The notes below the pieces were generated by a model that was not told where the DNA came from, made no database searches, and saw nothing but the letters and a program-made list of their open reading frames with translations. Shown here in pieces: positions 40,384 to 55,300 of a stretch of 64,000 nucleotides of DNA. Positions within the stretch are counted from its first letter, which is position 1, and every line of letters begins with the position of its first letter. The stretch comes from Nocardia sp. XZ_19_385. Its GTDB lineage: Bacteria; Actinomycetota; Actinomycetes; Mycobacteriales; Mycobacteriaceae. Position numbers and translations under genes: made by a program. Location of the stretch: the NCBI RefSeq assembly GCF_015355755.1, contig NZ_JACVEE010000002.1:248001-312000 (forward strand), written 5' to 3'.

Positions 40384-43300
40384 TCAGGCGCCGGTCGACC
40401 AGAGCGCGGTCAGGACGTGGCCGATGCGGGACAGGGCCGGCCCGGAGGTCATGCGCCAGTGCGTCGCTTGGACGGCGTGGTTGTGCACCGTGCCGTCCAC
40501 GGCGTCGGACCAGCTCGAGGCGCCGGCGGCGCCGGTCGGATCGTCCAGTGCCGCGGTGAAATAGACGAGATCGCCCTTGTAGCGGCGGGCGCGGTAGCGG
40601 GTGATCAGGGCCAGCGAGTGCGTGCCCGCGTCGAGCAGGCGGGTGAGGCGGTGCGCGCCGAAGGACGCGAACGGCTCAGGCAGCTCGGTGAGCCGGGCCG
40701 ACAGCTGGTCGAGGTCGAGATCGGAGTCGGTGGCCTGGTCGCCGAGCAGGCCACCGAGCAGCTCGGCGACCGGAACGGCCGCCGGCTCGGCCATCGAGAC
40801 GGTGCGCGGACTGTCCATCATGGCGAGCAGCGCGACGTGGCGGCCGTCGTCCTGCAATTGGATGGCGACGGCGTGGGCGAGCACGCCGCCGAGGGACCAG
40901 CCGAGCAAGTGGTACGGGCCGTCCGGTTGCACCGCGCGGATCTCGCGGACGTAGTGGCGGGCCCAGTCCTCGATCGAATCCGGTAGCGGGGCCGCGGAAT
41001 TGAGGACCGGGGACTGCAGGCCGTAGATGCCGCGCTCCGGATCGATGTGCGCGGCGAGTCCGGCGAAGGACCAGGCCACGCCACCCGCGGGGTGCAGGCA
41101 GAACACCGGTTCCTTGGTACCGCCGGGGCGCAGCGGCAGCAGCACGTCGAAGGCGGCGTCCACATCGACTTGGCCGCGGCCGGACCGCGCCAGGGTCAGC
41201 TGGGCGAGCAGGGTGGCCGGGGTCGGGGCGGCGAACAGCCAGACGAGGGAAACCTCCTCGGCCAGTGCGGCACTCAGCTGGACCGACAGCCGGGTGGCCA
41301 GCAGGGAGTTGCCGCCGCGTTCGAAGAAGTTGTCGTCCAGGCCGATCGGCTCGACGCCGAGCACCCCGGCGAAGACCCCACAGACGGTGCGTTCCAGTTC
41401 GGTTGCGGGGGCACGGAACTCACGCTTGCTCAGCTCGGGGCGGGGAAGCGCGTTGCGGTCGATCTTTCCGTTCGCGTTCAACGGCAGCGCGTCCAGCTGG
41501 GTGAGCACCGACGGGACCATGTAGCTGGGCAGGGCTTCGGACAGCGCCGAGCGCAGCTCGCTCGGATCCATCTGCCCGGCCGCGGTGAAATAGCCCGCGA
41601 GCAGGGCGTTGTCGCTACCGGACCGGTGTGCGACCACGATGACATCGCCGACACCCGGGTGCGAGCGCAGCGCGTGCTCGATTTCGGCGAGTTCGATGCG
41701 GTAGCCGCGCACCTTCACCTGGAAGTCGCGACGCTCGACGTAGTCGAGGTTGCCGTCGGCGGACCAGCGAACCATGTCGCCGGTGCGATACAGGCGAGTG
41801 CCCGGGTCGCCGAACGGGTTGGCCACGAAGCGTTCCGCGCTCAGGTCGGAGCGCCCGTGGTAGCCGCGGGCCAGCTGTGCGCCGCCGAGGTACAGCTCGC
41901 CGGTGACGCCTACCGGGACCGGATGCAGGCGGTCGTCGAGGACATAGACCTGGTTGCCGTCCTGGACGGTCCCGATCGGGACAATGGGGGCGGTTTCGAT
42001 GCCGGTGCGATAGCGGGTGACGGAAACCGCGGCTTCGGTTGGGCCGTAGAGGTTGTCGATGCGGGCGGCGGTCAGCGGCCGCACCCGGTCCACCGTCGCG
42101 GCGGGCAGGGGCTCGCCGATGACCAGGATCCGGCGCAGCGCGCCGGGTAGTCGCCGCGTACCCGACACCTCGGCCAGCATGGCGAGCAGGGAGGGCACCA
42201 GCGTCACGGTGGACACCTCTTCGGTCCGCACCAGGTCCAGCAGCGCGGCCGGATCTCGGTGCGCGCCTTGCGGTGCCAGCACCACATGCGCACCGGTGCG
42301 CAGCGCCCACCAGAATTCCCATACCGACAGGTCGAAGGCGGCCGAGGTCATCAGCAAGACCGAATCGCTGGTGTCCAAACCATATTCGGATTGCATCCAG
42401 TCGAGCTGATGGGCGACGGCGGCGTGCGAAACCGCTACGCCCTTGGGCGTTCCGGTGGATCCGGAAGTGAAGACAACGTAGGCGGTGTGCTCCGGGCGCA
42501 ACGCCGCCAGTCGATCCCGGTCGGCGACAGGGCCCGCGTCCACATCAGCTTCGATAGACGAAATATCCAGTAGGAGTTCGTGTTCTGATACCTCCGGCGG
42601 CAACAGCGGTTGCCGGGCGGAGACGAGCACCAGGTCGGGGTTGGCAGTCAGGAGCACGCGCACGGTGCGGTCCAGGGGGTGCGACGGATCGAGCGGAACA
42701 TAGGCTCCGCCCGCAGTCACCACCGCGTACATCGCGACCAGCAGATCGATGCTGCGCGGAATAGCCAGGGCCACCAGCGATTCCGGTCCGATCCCGCGGC
42801 CGATGAGGACGCGGGCCAACCGGTTGACCTCGGCCGCGAACTCGGCGTATGTCAGCAGGGTTTCGCCATCGTCGATCGCGACCGCGGCCGGCGTCCGCGC
42901 CACCTGCGCCTGGAATCCGGCGATCAGCGTACCCGGGGTGAATTCTCGCTCGGCCTGGTTCCAGGTACTGAGCACCCGTTCCGACTCGGCCGCGTCCAGC
43001 AGCGGCAGATCACCCACCGGCAGGTCCGGCGAGGTACAGACCGCCGCCAGGAGCCGTTGCAGCCGTCCCGCGAAGCCCGCCACTGTCGATTCGTCGAACA
43101 GGGCGGTCGCATAGGTGATCGAGGCGGCCATGCCCGCAGGTGCGCCGTCGGCGTCGTAGCGATCGGTGATCACCAGGTGCAGGTCGAACTGCGATACTCC
43201 GGAGTCGAAATCGACTGCCGTGACCCGCAATCCGTCCAGTTCGAGATCGGCTTCGGCCTGATTGTGGAAGGAGAACCCGACCTGGAACAGCGGATGCCGG

Positions 43301-46300
43301 GCGGTGGAGCGCTCCGGGTTCAGGACCTCCACCAGCCGCTCGAACGGCACGTCGGCGTGCGAGAAGGCGGCGAGATCCGCGGTGCGGACCCGTGCCAGCA
43401 GGGCCCGGAAGCCGGCGGTGGCGGGCACCTCGGTGCGCAACACCAGGGTGTTGACGAACATGCCGACCAGATCGTCGAGTTCGGCCTCGCCGCGCCCGGC
43501 GACCGGTGTGCCGACCGCGACGTCCTCGGTCCGCGCCAGCCGGAACAGCAGCACCGCGAACGCGGCGTGCATCACCATGAACAGCGTGGCTCCGGTATCG
43601 CGCCCCAGGTCCTGCAGGCGCGCGTGCAAGGCGGGCTCGAGGGTGAAGTCGACGTGCTTGCCCTGGGTCGAGACCATCGGCGGGCGCGGCCGGTCGGCAG
43701 GCAGACTCAACTGGGCGGGGAGCCCGGCCAGCGTGCCGGTCCAGTACGAAAGCTGCTGGGAAATCAGCGAATCCGGCGCTTCCTCGGAGCCGAGCAAAGC
43801 CCGCTGCCAGCGGCTGTAGTCTGCGTACTGCACCGGCAGTGGCGACCACACCGGAGCATGACCGGCCTTGCGGGCGGCGTAGGCCACCATTACATCCCGG
43901 GCGAGGGGCACCAGCGAGGAGCCGTCGGCGGCGATGTGGTGCAGCACGACGACCAGCACATGCTCCTGGGGCGACCGGGCGAGGTAGGCCGGCGCCTCCA
44001 CCTCGGATACCCGCGCCTCGGTATCCGGTTCGAGGCTGCCGAACTTGCCCGCCCGCGCCGCGTCCACCACGGCGTACACGCCCGCGGCGACGGCTTGCCA
44101 GCGGCGGCCGACATCGGACGCGGTTTCGGTGCTCCGGGCGGCCGCCGGTCGAGTCGGCGCGGATGTATTCGCGTCCTCGACGGTGCCGGGCCGGACCGGC
44201 GCGTGGCTCGGGGTCGTCATGGGGACGAACAGGCGCGCTCGCAGCGGGACGGATTCGGTGACATCGAATCCCGCGCCGACGAAATCGGCGATCGCCGTCG
44301 GCAAGTCGTCGGGACACACTCGCACCGGCGACAGCGCCGGAATCGGAGCCTCCGACATCGGCAGCACGACCTGGACGGGTCCGGCATCCTGCTGCGGGTA
44401 GACGGTGCGCAGCACTTCGTGGCGCTCGATCACGTCGGCGATCGCGGCACCGAGCGCGGGCACGTCCAGGTCGCCGGTCAACCGCACCGCGAGCGGGATG
44501 TTGTAGGCGGTGGACTGGCGGTCCAGGCGGTTGAGGAACCACATCCGCTGCTGGGCCAGCGACAACGGCACCGGGCCGGTGTCGCCGCGCCTGGTGAGTT
44601 GCGGTCGGGCCGGGGCGGTTTCCGTGGTGTCGCCGAGGGCGGTGGCCAGCGCGGACACCGTGGGATTCTCGAAGATCGTGCGGACGCCGACGCTGACGCC
44701 GAATCGGGAGCCGAGGCGGGCCGCCAATTGGGTTGCCGTCAGCGAGTTGCCGCCGCGTGCGAAGAAGTCGTCGTCGCGGCCGACCGGATCGTCCAGGCCG
44801 AGGACGTCGGCGATGATCTCGGCAACGGCGCTTTCGGCCGCATTGACCGGCGCCTGAAACTCCGCGGACCGGAAAACTGGTTCCGGCAGAGCTTTCCGGT
44901 CCAGCTTCCCGACCGGAGTCAGCGGTATCTCGTCGAGCACCATGATGCTCGCAGGCACCATGTAGGCGGCCAGCGATTTACCGGCGTGGGTGAACAACTC
45001 TTCGATATCGACTGAGTGTTTTTGGGCGGCAACCACATACGAGACCAGAGCGGTCGTGCCGCTGTTGTCGATATGTCCGACGGTCGCCGCGAACTCGACG
45101 GTTTCGTGTCCCGCCAGCACAGCGTCGATCTCGCCGAGTTCGATCCGCAGGCCGCGTACCTTCACCTGCTGGTCAGCGCGTCCGACATATTGGATCGTCC
45201 CGGCGGCGATCCAGCGCACCAGATCGCCGGTGCGGTAAAGCCGCCCACCCGGAACAAAGAGATCCGCGACGAACCGGTCAGACGAAAGTGCCGGTCGCGC
45301 ATGATATCCACGCGCCAGACCGGGACCGCGGAGATACAGCTCCCCGGTCACCCCGGCGGGCACCGGCTGCAATCTGCCATCCAGGACGACCGCTGACATG
45401 CCGTGGATCGGCGTCCCGATGTCCATCGGTTCCCCGGCCCGCAGTGGCGCACTGATATTGGTGATGATGGTGGTTTCGGTCGGGCCGTAGGTGTTGTAGA
45501 ACTTGCGGCCGATCGCCCAGCGCCGCACCACCTCCGGGCCGTAGGCTTCGCCGCCGACGGTGACATGCGCGAGCTCGGGGAGCTGCGCCGGGTCGAGGGT
45601 TTGCAGCACGGCCGGGGTGAGGAACGCATGGGTCACCCGCTGGTCGCGCATGAGCGCGGTCAATTCCGCACCGCCGTAGACCCCGGCGGGCGCGACGACC
45701 AATGCGGCCCCTGCGGCGAGCGCGAGCAGCAGTTCCAGCATGGACGCGTCGAAGCTCGGCGATGCGACATGCAGGACCCGCGAGTCCGAACTGACCGCGT
45801 ACCGATCACGTTGCGCAACAGCCACTCCGGCGATACCGGCGTGGGTGGCCAGCACGCCCTTCGGGGTGCCGGTCGAGCCGGAGGTGTAGATCATCCACGC
45901 CGGGTTGTACGGACGGACCGGGCGCACCAGTTCATCGGGAGTCACCGCGGTGGCGCTGCAGTGCCGCATCCGGGCGGCGGTGACCGGAGCGTCGAGCACC
46001 AGCCATTCGGTGCCGCTGGGCACCGCACCGGCCACCGCTCGCACGGTCAAACCAAGTGCCGCACCGGAATCGGCGAGCATGTGCGCGATCCGCTCGGCCG
46101 GGTAGGTGGGATCGACCGGAACGAACGCGGCACCGGTCTTGGCCACCGCCCATACCGCGAGCACCGACTCCGGTGAGCGCGGAATCGCGAGGGCGACAAT
46201 ATCTTCCGCGCCGATGCCGTGCCGAATCAGCATGCGTGCCAGCCGGGAGGACTGTTCGTCGAGGGCGCGATAGGACAACCGCAGGTCGCCGTATATCAGC

Positions 46301-49300
46301 GCGGTACCGTGCGGATTCCGCGCCACCGCGGCCGTCAGCACCGAGGCCAGGGTCTGCGCGGGAACCGGCTTCCCGCCCCGGCGACCCAGCAGCTCGGCCC
46401 GCTCGGCCGGTGCCAGGAGGTCGACCGCGCCGATGGGCGCGTGCGGGTCGGCGGTGAGTGCACCGAGCGCCCGGCCGAACCGGCGCAGCAGCCCGGCGGC
46501 GGTAGCGGCGTCGAAGAGGTCTGTCGCGTAGTTCAGTTCGACCCCGAGATGTCCGTCGGCGTCGAGCGCGGCGGCCACCGTGAACTGCAGGTCGAAGCGG
46601 GCGACGGGTTCGTCGAATTCGACCGCCGACAGCTCCAGACCGGGTAACCCGACCGTTTCGGTACCGGTGTTCAGGTAGCTCAGGGCCACGGTGAACAGCG
46701 GGTGCCGGGCCTGTCCGGGCGTCACGCCGAGTTCGTCGGTGACGCGTTCGAACGGGACGGTGGCGTGGGCGAAGGCCGCGAGATCGACCGCGCGGGTCTC
46801 GCCGATCAGGTCGACGAAGGACTGGCCCGCAGTCGGATGCGTGCGCAGCACCAGGGGGTTGACGAACATGCCGACCAGGTCGTCCAGCACCGCCGAACCG
46901 CGGCCCGCGACCGGCGTGCCGACGGGAATGTCGGTGGAACCGGACAGCCGGGACAGCAAAACCGCGAGTGCCGCGTGCACGACCATGAACGGAGTCGCGT
47001 TGTGCCGCATGGCCAGTTCGCACACCCGGGCGCCGACACCCCCGCCGATGCGGGCGCGGATATTGCCGCCACGTTTGGAGGCGATCGCCGGTCGCGGGCG
47101 ATCCATCGGGAGCGGCAGTTCCTCGGGCAGGTCGCGCAGTGCTTCCTTCCAGTACGAAAGCTGCTCCGCCGCCGTTGTTTCCACAGCCTCGTGCTGCCAC
47201 AGCGCGTAATCGGCGTACTGCACCGCGAGCGGCTGACCCGGGAGTGTGCCGCCGAGCACCCGGGACAGGTAGCAGCCCAGCAGATCACGCAGCAGCGGTG
47301 TGATCGAAAAGCCGTCGGCGGCAATGTGATGCAGCACGGCGACCAGCACGTGACTGGCCGGACCTTCACGCAACAGCACCGCGCGCACCGGCACTTCGGT
47401 GGTCACATCGAAACCGGCCCTGAGGAATTCGCCGATCTGGTCCGGTAACTGGTCGGCGGATCGCACCGCCAGCCGGACCGGGGGCGGCTCGGCGGGCACG
47501 ATCACCTGGTGGCCCACCCCGTCCGCGCCCACGGGGTACACGGTCCGCAGCACCTCGTGGCGCGTGATCACATCGGTGAACGCATCCTCCAGCGCCGCCA
47601 CATCCAGCTCACCGGTTATCCGCAGCGCGACCGGGATGTTGTGGGCCGCCGACTCTGGATCGAGCCGATTGAGGAACCACATGCCCCGCTGGACGGGCGC
47701 CAGCGGAATGAGCTCCGGTCGCGGGCCCGCCTGCAAGGCGGGCAGCGGCAGGGATGCGGCCTCCACCTCGAGGTGCTGGGCCAGCGCATGGACCGTCGGC
47801 GCCTCGAACAACGCCCGCACCGGAACACGTTTGCCGAGCCGGTCCCCGAGTCGCGCCAGAACCTGGGTGGCGCTCAGCGAATTGCCGCCGAGATCGAAGA
47901 AGCTGTCGTCCGCGCCGACTCGCTGGATGCCGAGTACTTCCGCGAAGGTCTCGGCTACCTGCCGTTCGGCTTCGGTGCCGGGTGCGCGGTAGGCGACGCT
48001 GTCGAAGACCGGCTCCGGCAGTGCTTTCCGGTCCAGCTTTCCGGAGGCGTTGAGCGGGAACGCGTCCAGCACGACAACTGCCGACGGCAGCATGTACGAC
48101 GGCAACGCCTGCGCGGCGGCGGTACGCACGGTGTGGACCAAAGTGCTTGTGGCCGAGCGCGACACAGGGATCACGTATGCCACCAAATTCTCGCCTACTA
48201 CCGCTGCCGTCGCCTGGGCAACACCGGGCACCGCCGCGAGCACCGATTCGATCTCGCCCAGTTCGATGCGCTGGCCACGGAACTTCACCTGGAAGTCCGT
48301 GCGACCCAAATACAGCAATTCGGCGGCCGGGCCGCCCTCGACGAGCTCCCACCGGACCAGATCACCGGTGCGGTACATGCGTTCGCCCGGTGCGCCGAAG
48401 GGGTTGGCCACGAAGCGATCCGAGGTGAGGTCGGCGCGCCCGTGATAACCGCGGGCGAGTTGGGCGCCCGCCAAGTACAGCTCCCCCGCCACGCCGGGCA
48501 GAGTCGGGCGCAGGCGTGAATCCAGCACGTACACCTTGCTGTTCCACTCCGGGTTGCCGATCGGCATGACCGTGCGATCGGTCTCGCCGGTGACCTCGCG
48601 GTAGGTGATGCTGACCGCGGCCTCGGTCGGGCCGTACAGGTTGTGCAAGCGGGCCGGGCTCACCGCGCCGAACGCGCGCACCGTCTCGGCGGGCAACGCC
48701 TCACCGATGACGAAGACTGTGCGCAACGTGGCCAGGGCGGCACGCGAGCCGGCGGTGGCGATGTGCCCGGCGAAAACACTCAGCATCGACGGCACGAAAT
48801 CGGTGACGGTGACACCGTGCGCGCCCATCACCTCGGTCAGATAGCCGGGGTCGCGGTGGCCGTCCGGGGTGGCGATGACCAGGGTGGCGCCGACCCGCAG
48901 CGGCAGGAAGTAGCCCCACAGCGCCACGTCGAAGGTGGTGGCGGTCTTCTGCAGGTAGACGTCGTCGCTGGCGAAGCCGTACTCCGCCTGCATCCAGGTC
49001 ATCTGGTTGACGATGGCGGTGTGGGAGACGTTGACGCCCTTCGGCTTTCCGGTGGAACCGGAGGTGAAGATGACATAGGCCGGGTGCTGCGGATGCAGCG
49101 GCGCGGTGCGTTCGCCCGCCGCGATCGCGTCGTCGGCGTAACCGTGCAGCTCGACGGTGTCCACGGTGACGATCGGGCCCGGATGGTCGATCGCGGTGCG
49201 ATCGGATGCCCTGATGAGCAAGGCCGCGGGCCGAGCCGTCTCCAGGATGTGCGCGATCCGCTGCGCGGGGTGATCCGGGTCGATCGGCACGAACGCGCCA

Positions 49301-52300
49301 CCGGCTTTGAGCACCGCGTACATGGCCACGACCAAGTCGGTAGAGCGGCGAATAGCCAAGGCCACCAGAGACTCCGGGCCGGCGCCGACCGAGATGAGGT
49401 GACGGGCGAGCTGGTTGGAACGCCGGTCCAGGTCGCCGTAGCTCAGCGTGGTCACGGCCGCGCCGCCGTCCGGGACGTAGACCAGCGCCGGATCGTCCGG
49501 TGTGGCGGCGGCCTGGGCCTCGAATTCGTCGAGGAGCAGCTCGGCTACGTAGGCGGTGTGTGCGGAGTCGTTCCACTCCGCGACCACGCGGCGCAGCTCA
49601 CCGGCATCGAACAGGTCGATATCGCCGATGATCCGGCTGGGATCAGAGGTCACCTGCGCCAGCAGGCGGGTGAAACGCGCCGCGATCGTGGCGATGGTGG
49701 CGGCGTCGAAAAGATCGGTGGCGTAGTCGAATCGGAGCACATCGCCGGCGACGGTCAGCTGCAGATCGAAGCGGGTTGTGCGGTAGTCGAATTCGTATTC
49801 GGCGACGGTCAGGCCGCCGAGTTCGACCGAGACCGCTGCCAGGTTCTGGAAGAACAGCGCCACCTGGAACAGCGGATGGCGGGCCTCCGAGCGCGGCGGG
49901 TCCAGCACCTCGACGAGTCGCTCGAACGGCACCTCGGCGTGCGCGAACGCATCCAGGTCACCCTCGCGGACCCGGCGCAGCACCGTGGCGAAGGTGTCCG
50001 AACCCGGCACCTCGGTGCGCAGCACCAGGGTGTTGACGAACATGCCGACGAGGTCGTCGAGTGCGGCGTCGCCACGGCCCGCGAGGGGCGCGCCGATGAC
50101 GATGTCGGCGGTACCGGAGAGGCGGGCCAGCAGCGCGGCGAGGGCGGCGTGCACCACCATGAACGGCGTAGCTTCGTACTGCGCTGCGACAGCGTCGATT
50201 CCGTGCAGCACCGCATCATCTAGACGTACCGCAAAGCTCGCCGCCGCGTGACTGGCGACAGCCGGGCGCGGCCGGTCGGCGGGCAGATCCAGCTGCGCGG
50301 GCAGACCGTTCAGCGTCCGCTGCCAATACTGGAGCTGTTGGGCCGCAACAGAATCCGGGTCGGTCTCGGTACCGAGAATGTCGCGCTGCCACAGCGCGTA
50401 ATCGGCGTACTGCACCGCCAGCTCGGGCCACGCGGGAGCGGTATCGGCCACCCGGGCGGCGTAAGCGAGGGCGATATCGCGAGCCAGCGGGCCCATGGAG
50501 AACCCGTCCGCGGCGATGTGATGCACCACGAGGGCGAGCAGATGCTCCCGCTCGGTCAGCCAGGCGAGACCGATCCGCACCGGGACGGCGCTGGTCACAT
50601 CGAAGGGTTCGGCCGCGAAGTCGGCCAACGCGGCGGTCACGGTGTGACTGTTCGCCGGGATGACGGTGACGGCGGGGACCTCGGCCGGGTCGAGAATCCG
50701 CTGGTAGCCGATGCCCTCGTGGTCCGGGTAAACGGTGCGCAAGGTCTCGTGCCGTCCGACCACATCGGCGATCGCGGCGGTCAGCGCGGCGGTGTCGAGC
50801 GGGCCGGTGAGCCGCATGGCGACCGGGATGTTGTTGACGGTGTCGGCCGGGTCGAAGCGGTTGAGGAACCACATGCGCTGCTGGGCCGGAGACAGCGGGA
50901 TGAGGTCCGGGCGAGGCTGCCGGGTGAGCGGCGGGCGGTGGCCGGTGCCGGTCAGACGGGCCGCGCCGGCGGCGAGACCGGCGACGGTCGGCGCCTCGAA
51001 CAGCATCCGCAGCGGGATCTCCGCCTGGAGTTCCGCGCCGAGCCGGGAAACGGCCTGGGTGGCGATCAGCGAGTTGCCGCCGAGGGCGAAGAAGTCGTCG
51101 TCCGCGCCGACCTGCTCGCGGCCGAGCAGATCGCCGAAGATCCGGGCGACCAGCTCTTCCGCGGCCGTAGCCGGCGCCCGGAAGATGGCAGCCTCGAAAA
51201 CCGGTGCGGGCAGGGCTTTCTGGTCCAGCTTGCCGGAGGCGTTGAGCGGGAACTCGTCGAGCACCAGGAACGCGGACGGCACCATGTAGGCGGGTAGCGC
51301 CTCGGCGGTCGATAGTCGCACGCGGTCGATCAGACTGTCCGCATCGTCGGCAGCGATCAGGTACGCCACCAGATGGTCGATGCCACTGTCCGGCACCAGC
51401 CGCACCGCGGCCTGCGCGACGCCGTCGACAGCCGCGAGCACCGACTCGATCTCACCGAGTTCGATGCGCAGGCCCCGCAGTTTGACCTGGAAGTCGGTGC
51501 GGCCCAGATATTCCAGCTCGCCATCGGGGGTCCACGACACCAGGTCACCGGTGCGGTACATGCGCTCGCCGCGCGCGCCGTGCGGGTTGGCGACGAAACG
51601 ATCCGCGGTCAGGTCTGGTCGTGCGACATAGCCGTGCGCCAATTGCACACCGGCCAGGTACAACTCACCGGGCACGCCTATCGGTACCGGGCGGAGTCGC
51701 GAATCCAGCACCAGCAGTCCGGTATTGAACACCGGGCGCCCGATCGGCACCGACGCGGTGTCGGCGTCGGTGACCTCGTGGAAGGTGACGTCGACGGCGG
51801 CTTCGGTGGGGCCGTACAGGTTGTGCAGCCGGGCACCGGTGAGCTCGCGCGCCCTTTGCGCGGTCGCCGCGGGAAGCGCCTCACCTGAGGCGAAGATGCG
51901 CCGTAGCGTCCCTGCAGCTGGGGTCGCACCGAGGAACACCGCCAGTAGTGACGGCACGAAGTGGATCGTGGTGATCTGCTCGGCGGCGATCAGGTTTGTC
52001 AGGTAGGCCGGATCCCGATGGCCGTCCGGGCGGGCCACGACCAGGCGGGCACCGATCTGCAAGGGCCAGAAGAACTCCCACACCGAGACGTCGAAGGTGG
52101 CCGGGGTCTTCTGCAGCAGCACGTCGTCCGCACGCAGGCCATACCGGTCCTGCATCCACACCAGGCGGTTCACGATTGCAGCGTGTGAGACCGCGACACC
52201 CTTGGGGCGGCCGGTCGAACCGGAGGTGAAGATCACGTATGCGGTGTTGGAAGGACGGAGAACGCCCAGACGTTCGGTGTCGGTGATCAGGTCTGCGGAG

Positions 52301-55300
52301 TAGGCGCTGTAGTCCAGCAGCACAGCAGATGGGTCCCGGCGTTCGCCGGGATGACGGTGGTCCGGGGTGGACGTGGAGAGCGAACCGGTATCAGGGCCGT
52401 TCCCTTCACCGGGCCCCAGGTCGATCACGACGGTCGCAACAGTGCCCGCGTCGACATCGTCACGGGAAGTCGTCAGCACACACACCGGTGCGGCCGTGTC
52501 GAGCACGTAACGGGTGCGATCAGCAGGATGATCCGGATCCAGCGGCACGTAAGCGCCACCGGCAACAGCCACCGCGTACATGCCGACCACCAGCTCCAGC
52601 GAGCGCCGCATACCCAGGGCGACCGTCGAATCCGGACCCACACCCAGCGAGATCAAGTGTCGGGCAAGCTGATTCACCCGGCCGCTGAACTCCGCGTAGG
52701 ACAGACTCGTCCCCTCGAAGGTCAACGCGATCGCGTCTGGAGTCTTGGCGACCTGCGCCTGGAACATCGACACCAGCGTCGCGGCCTGGTCGGCCGGGTG
52801 TGCGGTGTCGTTCCAACGCCGCAGGACCAGGGCACGTTCGGCGGCGTCCAGCAGTTCGATATCGCCGAGACGGGTCCCGGAATCAGCGGCCACGGTCGTC
52901 AGCACCCGTAGGAACCGAGCACCGAAGCCTTCGATGGTGGCCTGGTCGAACAGATCCGTCGCGTACCGCAGTACCGCGCGCAGAGCGGTCCCCGCGTCCG
53001 CGGCGTGCTCGCTCAGTTCCAAGGACAGGTCGAACTGGGCGACCTGGTTGTCGAGCGGATATGCCGAGACCTCCAGGCCGGGCAGCCGCAGCACGGTGTC
53101 GTCGCGATGCTCGAAGGTGAGCAAGGTCTGCACGATCGGCGAATGCGCCTGCGAGCGAGCCGGATTCAGCTCCTCGACCAGACGCTCGAAGGGAAGGTCG
53201 GCGTTGGCGAACGCGCGCACGTCGATGGCGCGCACCTGGGCGAGCAATTCCGTGAAGGTCGCCTCGGCTCGGATCGGTGTCCGCAGGACGAGGGTGTTGA
53301 CGAACATGCCGACGAGATCGTCGAGAGCTTCCTCGGAACGACCGGCGACCGGGGTGCCGATCGCGATGTCCGCGGTCCGCGCCAAGCGGGACAGGAGTGT
53401 GGCGTACGCGGCGTGCAACACCATGAACGTCGAAACACCGTGCTTGCGCGCCAGTTCCGACAGTGCGGCGGTGAGGCCCGTCGGTATCTGGAATTCCAGG
53501 GTCGCGCCACGACCGGACGCGACCGGTGGACGCGGGCGGTCGGCAGGCAGTTCGAGAACCGGAGCGAGCCCGTCGAGTTCGGCCCGCCAATGCTCGATCT
53601 GGCGCGCCAGCAGCGACGCAGGCTCGTCGGCGGAGCCCAGGACTTCGTGCTGCCAGAGCGTGAAGTCGGCGTATTGCACCGGAAGTCGCACCCACCGCGG
53701 AGCCTGACCGGCGACCCGGGCCGTGTAGGCCACCATCAGGTCCCTGGCCAGTGGAGCGATCGAGACGCCGTCCGCGGCGATGTGGTGCACTACGAAGGCC
53801 AGCACGTGGTCTTCGGGCGCGACCCGGAACAGTTCGGCTCGCCAGGGCAGGCTGCTGCGCAGGTCGAATCCCCCGGCGGCACAGCGCAGGATCGCCTCCC
53901 GCAGTCCGTCCTCGGGCACCTCCGTGCTGCGGAGCAGAGTGTCGACGCTCGGCCGGACCACCTGCATCGGACCTGCGGCATCCGCAGGGAATACCGTCCG
54001 CAGCGATTCGTGCCGTTCGACGACATCACCCAGTGCGGCGCGCAGTGCCGTTTCATCCAGCGCACCGGTCAGCCGAATGGTGATGGGGATGTTGTAGACC
54101 GCCGATTCCGGATCGATCCGGTTCAGCAGCCACATGCGAGTCTGCGCTAGCGACAGCGGAATCCGGTCCGGACGCTCACGGGGCCCGAGCACGGCCCGAT
54201 CGGTCCGCGTTCCGAGCTGCGCCGAAAGCGTCACTCGAACAGCAAGTTCCGCAACAGTCGGCGCTTCGAACACCTCGCGCACCGTAAGTCCGGACCCGAA
54301 GGTGGCATTGGCGCGGGCGACCAGCCGCATGGCGAGCAAGGAGTTGCCACCGCGGGCGAAGAAGTCGTCGTCGGCGCCGATACGCACGTCGCTACCGATG
54401 AGATCGCCGACGAGCGTCGCTAGTACCGATTCGACGCCTTCCCTGGGCGCGCGGAATCCCGCTGTAGCACCGCTGAATTGGACGGCGGGCAGGGCCGCGC
54501 GGTCGAGCTTGCCGACCGTCGTCAGCGGCATCACCTCGAGCACGACAAGATGCGCGGGCATCATGTAGGCGGGCAACTGGCCGCGCACGACGTCCAGGAC
54601 ACCGTCCGCGGAAAGCGCAGCGCCGCTCACGTATCCGACCAGGTTCTCGTATCCGGCCTTGTCCTTGGCGACGACCACCGCGGCATTGGCCACTCCGGGC
54701 ACGGCGGCCAGCGCGGATTCGATCTCCCCGAGTTCGATCCGCTGTCCGCGCAGCTTGATCTGGAAGTCGTTGCGGCCCACGTACACCAGGTCACCATCAC
54801 GATTCCAGCGCACCAGGTCACCGGTCCGGTACATGACGCGGCCAGGGACGCCGAACGGGTCGGCGACGAACCGCTCGGCGGTCAGCCCGGAGCGTCCGTG
54901 ATATCCCCGGGCCAGCTGGTCGCCTGCCAGATATAGCTCGCCGGTGACCCCGATCGGCACCGGCCGCAGCCTTGCGTCCAAGACATAGGCGCGGGTGTTC
55001 CAGCATGGGCGGCCGATCGCGACATCGCGTCCGGATTCCATGTCGGCGTCGGTGAACTCGTGATAGATCGCCGAGATCGCCGCCTCGGTGGGGCCGTAGG
55101 CGTTGTGCACCGCGCCGTCGAAGCTGCCGCGGATCTGCGCGAGCAGGTCCGCGGTCAATGCCTCCCCGCCGCAGTGCAGGTGCCGGAACGAGCGCAGTGC
55201 GTCGCCCATGCCTTCGCCGATGAGCGCGGCGAGCACCGATGGCACGTATTCGGCGATGGTGATGCCGTGTTCGCGGAGCAGGCCCGCGAAATACTCGAGG

